From contig NZ_SLXW01000004.1 of assembly GCF_004341085.1 (NCBI RefSeq), positions 434,001-498,000 of the forward strand: a DNA stretch of 64,000 nt, read 5' to 3'. Origin of the DNA: Sphingomonas sp. PP-CE-1G-424 (lineage in GTDB: Bacteria; Pseudomonadota; Alphaproteobacteria; Sphingomonadales; Sphingomonadaceae). Below the pieces are notes generated by a model. The model had not been told where the DNA came from and did no database searches. It was given only the letters and a program-made list of their open reading frames with translations. This document shows positions 60,047 through 64,000 of this stretch, piece by piece (position 1 is the stretch's first letter; every line of letters begins with the position of its first letter). Both the position numbers and the translations under genes were made by a program.

Positions 60047-61954
60047 TTAGCGCGCGGCCTTCACGTAGCGGTCGAACCACGCGATCGCGCGTTGGCGCAC
60101 GTCCGCGGACTGTTCGGGCCCGGTCACGCAATGCCCGGCGTCGGGGTAGATCACCAGGCTCACCGGCACGTTGCGGTCCTTCAGCGCATGCCACCATTCG
60201 ATCGACTGCGTCGGTGGCACCTCGATATCGCGCTCGCCGACATAGATAAAGGTCGGCGTCTTCGCCCGCTTGGCCTGGTAGATCGCCGAGACGTCCTCAT
60301 ACGCCTTCATGTCGTCATACATCGACTTGCCGAAGAACGGCAGCAGCCACTGGTCGATGCCGTTGGTGCCGTAATAGCTGACCCAGTTCGACAGCCCGGC
60401 GCCCGCGACGATGCCCTTAAAGCGATCGGTCTGCGTGTTCGCCCACATCGCCATGAACCCGCCATAGCTGCACCCGCCGAGGCCGAGGCGCTTGTCGTCG
60501 ACCGGTGCGACGCGCTCGACCGCGTCGATGCCCGCAAGGATATCGCGCAGGTCGCCGCCGCCGAAATCGCGCTTGTTGGCGGCGGTGAACGCCTCGCCCT
60601 GGCCGTAGCTGCCGCGCGGATTGGGCAGGAACACGTAATAGCCGGCCTTCACCAGCGCCGCGTTGAGCGAGGTCGGGTACAGATAGTTCGGCGTGGAGGC
60701 CGCCGACGGCCCGCCGTGGACGATCGTGATCATCGGCGCCTTGCCGGTCGGTGCGACGCGGGGGGCGAGCAGCCAGCCCTGCACGTCATAGCCGTCGTTC
60801 TTCCAGCTGATGCTGCGCGCGGCGGCGAGGGCAGGCGCGGCGTCGTTGTCATGCGTGACCTGCTTCACCCCGGCGCCGGGGGCGACGATCGAGCCCGCGA
60901 AGATCGCCGGCGCACGTTCGTAGTCCTGCACCACGGCAGCCGCGACCCGGCCATCCGCCGAAAACGCCGCGCGACCGTCGCCCGCCGCCGTACTCACGGG
61001 CTTTGCGAAGCCGGGGACGACCGGCTGACCGGGTGTCAGCGTGCCGAACTGGACCTGGTCGCCCGCGAGCGTGACGACGCGCAGGCCTGCTCGGGTCCAG
61101 TCGATCGTCGTCACGGTGGACTTGGCACCTTGCGTGATGTTGCGCGGTGTCCCGCCGCCGAGACCGACCGTGTAGGCGTCGCCGCCGATCGATCCGAAGT
61201 CGCTCATCAACCCGCCGATATAGGCGACCGATCGCCCGTCCGGCGAAACGCGCGGCTGGTTGATCTGCATCCCCGGCTTGGCGATCGACCGGACCGCGCC
61301 GCTTTGCGCATCGATCGCATCGAGCGTCGCGACCCACCAGTTATTGTCGCCATTGCCGAGCGCGGTGGTCGCGACGAAGCCGCGTCCGTCGGGCGTCCAG
61401 TCATATTCGTAGACATAGCGGCCGGCCGGCGACAGCGGCTTTACCGCTTCGTTGGCGCGCGTGATGTCGAACACGGCGAGGCGTTGCTCGTCGTTCTTCT
61501 CGCCGATCTCGCCGATCATCCGCACGCCGGCCTGCGTCGCGCCCGATTCCTTCGCGGCGCCCAGCGTCACGAGCAAGGCGATCCGCTTGCCGTCGGGCGA
61601 TACCCGCGGCGTCTGCGCGATGCCGCCGATCGTCGCGATGGTGCGCGTCGTCTTTGCATCGGCATAGGTGAGGCGCACCGTGCCCGCGGTGGTGTCGCGG
61701 CTGAGGAACACCAGATCGCCGTTCGGGGCGAACGTCAGCCCGGCATAGCTGCATGTCGGGCACGGATCGATCGTCCGCACCACATGGCCATCGGCAGCGG
61801 CGCGGATCGTCACGACAGAGTGGCCGCCATTGCCCTCGATCGTCGCCATCCGGTCGCCCGCCGCGGACAACGCCAGGCCGCCATATTGATGCAGCGTCTG
61901 GGCTGAGGCCGGCGCGGTGGCGGCGAGAAGGGCAACGGCAAGGGTCAGGCGCAT
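60047..61954 (-). CDS. S9 family prolyl-oligopeptidase-like peptidase, secreted
   Basis: A 635-residue enzyme with signal peptide MRLTLAVALLAATAPASAQ. A beta-propeller N-terminal domain (repeats around VSPDGKRIAL, WTPDGRGFV, VSPDGRSVAY) precedes an alpha/beta hydrolase with nucleophile Ser in LGGCSYGGFMAM, Asp in GERDIEVPP and His in DAGHCV. It cleaves short peptides in the periplasm in this family. GGAGC lies before the ATG. It stands alone, convergent with the ROK gene. Confidence 0.92.
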   Translation of the reverse strand: MRLTLAVALLAATAPASAQTLHQYGGLALSAAGDRMATIEGNGGHSVVTIRAAADGHVVRTIDPCPTCSYAGLTFAPNGDLVFLSRDTTAGTVRLTYADAKTTRTIATIGGIAQTPRVSPDGKRIALLVTLGAAKESGATQAGVRMIGEIGEKNDEQRLAVFDITRANEAVKPLSPAGRYVYEYDWTPDGRGFVATTALGNGDNNWWVATLDAIDAQSGAVRSIAKPGMQINQPRVSPDGRSVAYIGGLMSDFGSIGGDAYTVGLGGGTPRNITQGAKSTVTTIDWTRAGLRVVTLAGDQVQFGTLTPGQPVVPGFAKPVSTAAGDGRAAFSADGRVAAAVVQDYERAPAIFAGSIVAPGAGVKQVTHDNDAAPALAAARSISWKNDGYDVQGWLLAPRVAPTGKAPMITIVHGGPSAASTPNYLYPTSLNAALVKAGYYVFLPNPRGSYGQGEAFTAANKRDFGGGDLRDILAGIDAVERVAPVDDKRLGLGGCSYGGFMAMWANTQTDRFKGIVAGAGLSNWVSYYGTNGIDQWLLPFFGKSMYDDMKAYEDVSAIYQAKRAKTPTFIYVGERDIEVPPTQSIEWWHALKDRNVPVSLVIYPDAGHCVTGPEQSADVRQRAIAWFDRYVKAAR

Positions 61955-62069
61955 CGAAAGCTCCGGCAGACGGCAAGGTGTCGCCATGCTTACCGCGTCC
62001 ACCTCAACCCGCAAGCGGCGACGCGAGGACCGGATCGAACATCGAACCGCAGCGATGCCGGTTGGTGCG

Positions 62070-64000
62070 TCAGACCGCCCCGCGCGCGACCTTCCAATAG
62101 GTCGCGTACCGCTCGTGTGCGATCCGGTGATAGGGGATCAGGCGGATCGGCTGCCCCTCGGCCGATACCGTCGTGAACTCGAGCGGGCTCGAGCCGGGCT
62201 TTACCGTCGCAGCGAGCGTGTCGGGATCGCCGGCCAGGTCGGGCGCGGTGAACGGCGTGGCGTTATACTCGCCGTATTTGCGCTCGCTGACGATGATGTC
62301 CGATCCCGGCGCCAGTCCTTCGCGCCCGAGTGCGCCCGCGAGTACCAGCGGTCCGTAGGTGAAGGCGACGATGTCGGGTGCGGCGGGCGCACGTTGGACC
62401 GCGATTTCCATCGCCAGCCGCAGTTCGACCCGGTCGCCGTCCTGCCAGGTCCGCGCGACATCGACATAGCTACCGGGCGCGGTCGATCGCGTGGTCTCGA
62501 CGCCATTGACCAGCACGACCGCGGTGTCGCTCCAGTGCGGATGCCGCAGTTTCAGCGTCGCGCTGGTCGGGCGCTTCGAACTCCAGCGCAACGTCGTCGT
62601 CGGCGTCTCGGGGAAATTCGTGGTCTGCGTGACGACCGCGTCCTTGTCGCGCCATCGCACCGACGACGGCAGGAAGAGGTTGACGTAGAGCGCGTCGGCA
62701 TCGTGGAAATAGATCGAATCGCGGTATTTGACGTGGTTCTCCATGCCGGTGCCGGTGCAGCACCAGAACGAGTGATCCGGCGTGTGGTACAGCTTCATGT
62801 AGCCGGGGCGGGCGCCCTGGAAATAGGTCGCCATGCCGCTGTCGGGATCCTGCGACGCGAGGATCCCGTTATAGAGCGTGCGCTCGTAATAATCGGCATA
62901 GTCTGCCTGCGGATCGTGGAGGAACAGCGCCCGCGTCAGCTTCAGCATGTTGTGCTGGCAGCAGGTCTCGGATCCCTTGGCGGAGAAGACGTGGTCGGCG
63001 AAATCGGCCATCGGGAAGAAGTGTTCGTTGTCGCCGTGCCCGCCGGTGGCGAACGACCGGGTCCGCGCCACCGTCTGCCAGAAGAACGCCGCCGCGACAT
63101 GGTAGTCGGGGTTGCCGGTGATCTCCCACACCCGCTGGTAGCCGATGATCTTGGGCAGTTGCGTGTTCGCGTGCATCCCGTCGAGCATATCGCGGCGCTT
63201 GGCGAGCGGCGCCATGATCGCCTTCTGCGCGAACCGCTCCGCCGTCGCCTTGTAGTCGGCGTTGCCGGTCATCGCGAACAGGTCGGCGAACACTTCGCTC
63301 ATGCCGCCATGCTCGGTTTCGAGCATCGTCTCGAACTGCGCGTCGCTCAGCGGACGCGTCGCGATCACCGCCCAATCGGCGAATTTCAGCAATACCGCGC
63401 GTGATGCTGCGCTGTCCGCCAGCATCGCCCCGTCACGCAGCCCGGCATAGACCTTGTGCAGGGTATACCAGGGTACGCCGGTGATAGGCTCGCCCCGCAG
63501 ATGCGCCGCGACGAGTTTCGCGCCATCGGGAAACGCACAGATCAAGCCACTGTCCGCCGCCTTCTGACAGGCAGCCAATTCGCGCGCGATATAGTCGACT
63601 CGGCGCTTGTACACAGCATTGCCCGTCGACCGGTATGCGAGCGCGCACGCGGACAGGTAATGGCCGAGCGTGTGCCCGTGGCAGTTGATGTCCGCCCAGG
63701 TCGGATCGGATTCCCATCCGCCATAGACGGGCGCCTTGGGCTTGAGCCCTGCGTTCACGCGAAAATTGTGGAGCATCCGGTCCGGCTGCAATGTCAGCAG
63801 ATACGCCTCGGTCTTGCGCTGCGCCTGCAGGAAGGGACCGTCGCCCAGCGTAACGTCGCCGAGATCGAACGGCATCACCGTCGCCGCCGGTCCTGACGCC
63901 GAGATTGGTGCCGGCGCTGCGACTGCGGACCGGGTAGCGGCTAGCAGCGCTCCCCCCGTCAGCGCCGCCGTTCCTGTCCCCACGAGAAAATCTCGACGGG
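62070..64000 (-). CDS. GH127 beta-L-arabinofuranosidase-like enzyme (5' end cut by window edge)
   Basis: At least 643 residues; the frame stays open past the window edge. The visible N-terminus reads RRDFLVGTGTAALTGGALL, a twin-arginine export signal, so the apparent GTG start at 63983 is internal. The GH127 active site is intact: Glu and Cys in GSETCCQHN and a second Cys pair in FWCCTGTGMENH, matching the zinc-cysteine site of the characterised bifidobacterial enzyme. GH127 removes beta-L-arabinofuranose from plant glycans. The rest of the operon lies outside the window. Confidence 0.9.
   Translation of the reverse strand, partial: RRDFLVGTGTAALTGGALLAATRSAVAAPAPISASGPAATVMPFDLGDVTLGDGPFLQAQRKTEAYLLTLQPDRMLHNFRVNAGLKPKAPVYGGWESDPTWADINCHGHTLGHYLSACALAYRSTGNAVYKRRVDYIARELAACQKAADSGLICAFPDGAKLVAAHLRGEPITGVPWYTLHKVYAGLRDGAMLADSAASRAVLLKFADWAVIATRPLSDAQFETMLETEHGGMSEVFADLFAMTGNADYKATAERFAQKAIMAPLAKRRDMLDGMHANTQLPKIIGYQRVWEITGNPDYHVAAAFFWQTVARTRSFATGGHGDNEHFFPMADFADHVFSAKGSETCCQHNMLKLTRALFLHDPQADYADYYERTLYNGILASQDPDSGMATYFQGARPGYMKLYHTPDHSFWCCTGTGMENHVKYRDSIYFHDADALYVNLFLPSSVRWRDKDAVVTQTTNFPETPTTTLRWSSKRPTSATLKLRHPHWSDTAVVLVNGVETTRSTAPGSYVDVARTWQDGDRVELRLAMEIAVQRAPAAPDIVAFTYGPLVLAGALGREGLAPGSDIIVSERKYGEYNATPFTAPDLAGDPDTLAATVKPGSSPLEFTTVSAEGQPIRLIPYHRIAHERYATYWKVARGAV

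Noticed and set aside
1..64000. CRISPR array or prophage
   Set aside because: No regularly spaced direct repeats, cas genes, integrase or phage structural genes were seen.

Overview
The window is GC-rich DNA from an alphaproteobacterium, most likely a Sphingomonas or close relative in Sphingomonadales. This is inferred from the gene families: five TonB-dependent receptors (TBDRs) in 64 kb, glycan-utilisation loci built around them, a heme A synthase, MEP-pathway DXS, and the halogenase/SapC/cupin module known from Sphingomonas, Caulobacter and Xanthomonas. No rRNA, CRISPR array, phage, integrase or transposase was seen. The only RNA gene is tRNA-Gln(TTG). Both ends cut a gene: ctaA (3' part missing) on the left and a GH127 gene (5' part missing) on the right.

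1-14 kb is mostly housekeeping: ctaA, a MerC-like protein with a Zur/Fur-type regulator, a GNAT acetyltransferase, dxs with a tiny membrane protein, an RBBP9-type hydrolase, tlyA, tspO, ubiK, a YbjN protein with proC, a MarR regulator divergent from ilvE, tRNA-Gln, a DUF1624 membrane protein and a DEAD-box helicase. Long hairpin repeats with REPIN-like architecture sit between these genes. 14-26.5 kb holds a GH31 glycosidase, two divergent c-di-GMP proteins (CHASE3-HAMP-GAF-GGDEF and GGDEF-EAL), a YfiR-like periplasmic protein coupled to a small TBDR, a PAS-PAS-LuxR regulator and a three-gene stress cluster ending in a clear terminator.

26.5-54.8 kb is a dense nutrient-uptake region. It contains a TBDR next to an AroE-like dehydrogenase. 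A minus-strand series follows in the order GH43, TPR-sulfotransferase, TBDR, M20 peptidase. A plus-strand operon has GH95, an esterase and GH43. Another minus-strand operon has a TBDR, a flavin-dependent halogenase-like protein and a sialate-O-acetylesterase-like enzyme, divergent from SapC plus a JmjC-like cupin. LacI-type palindromes (AGCGCT core) sit in two divergent promoters. 52.6-58.6 kb is a tightly coupled minus-strand operon (TBDR, YdcF, GH92, MFS) opposite a ROK regulator, with an ATTTC-N2-GAAAT operator between. The window ends with an S9 peptidase and a Tat-exported GH127 enzyme.

Taken together, TBDRs probably import oligosaccharides or peptides, periplasmic glycosidases and esterases trim them, and MFS permeases move products inward under LacI- and ROK-type control. 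The most notable points are: (1) the halogenase/SapC/cupin/TBDR module, whose halogenase departs from two signature motifs; (2) REPIN-like hairpins, one supplying the tlyA stop codon and one apparently replacing the start of the GH92 gene; (3) a YfiR-like/TBDR/GGDEF-EAL cluster.
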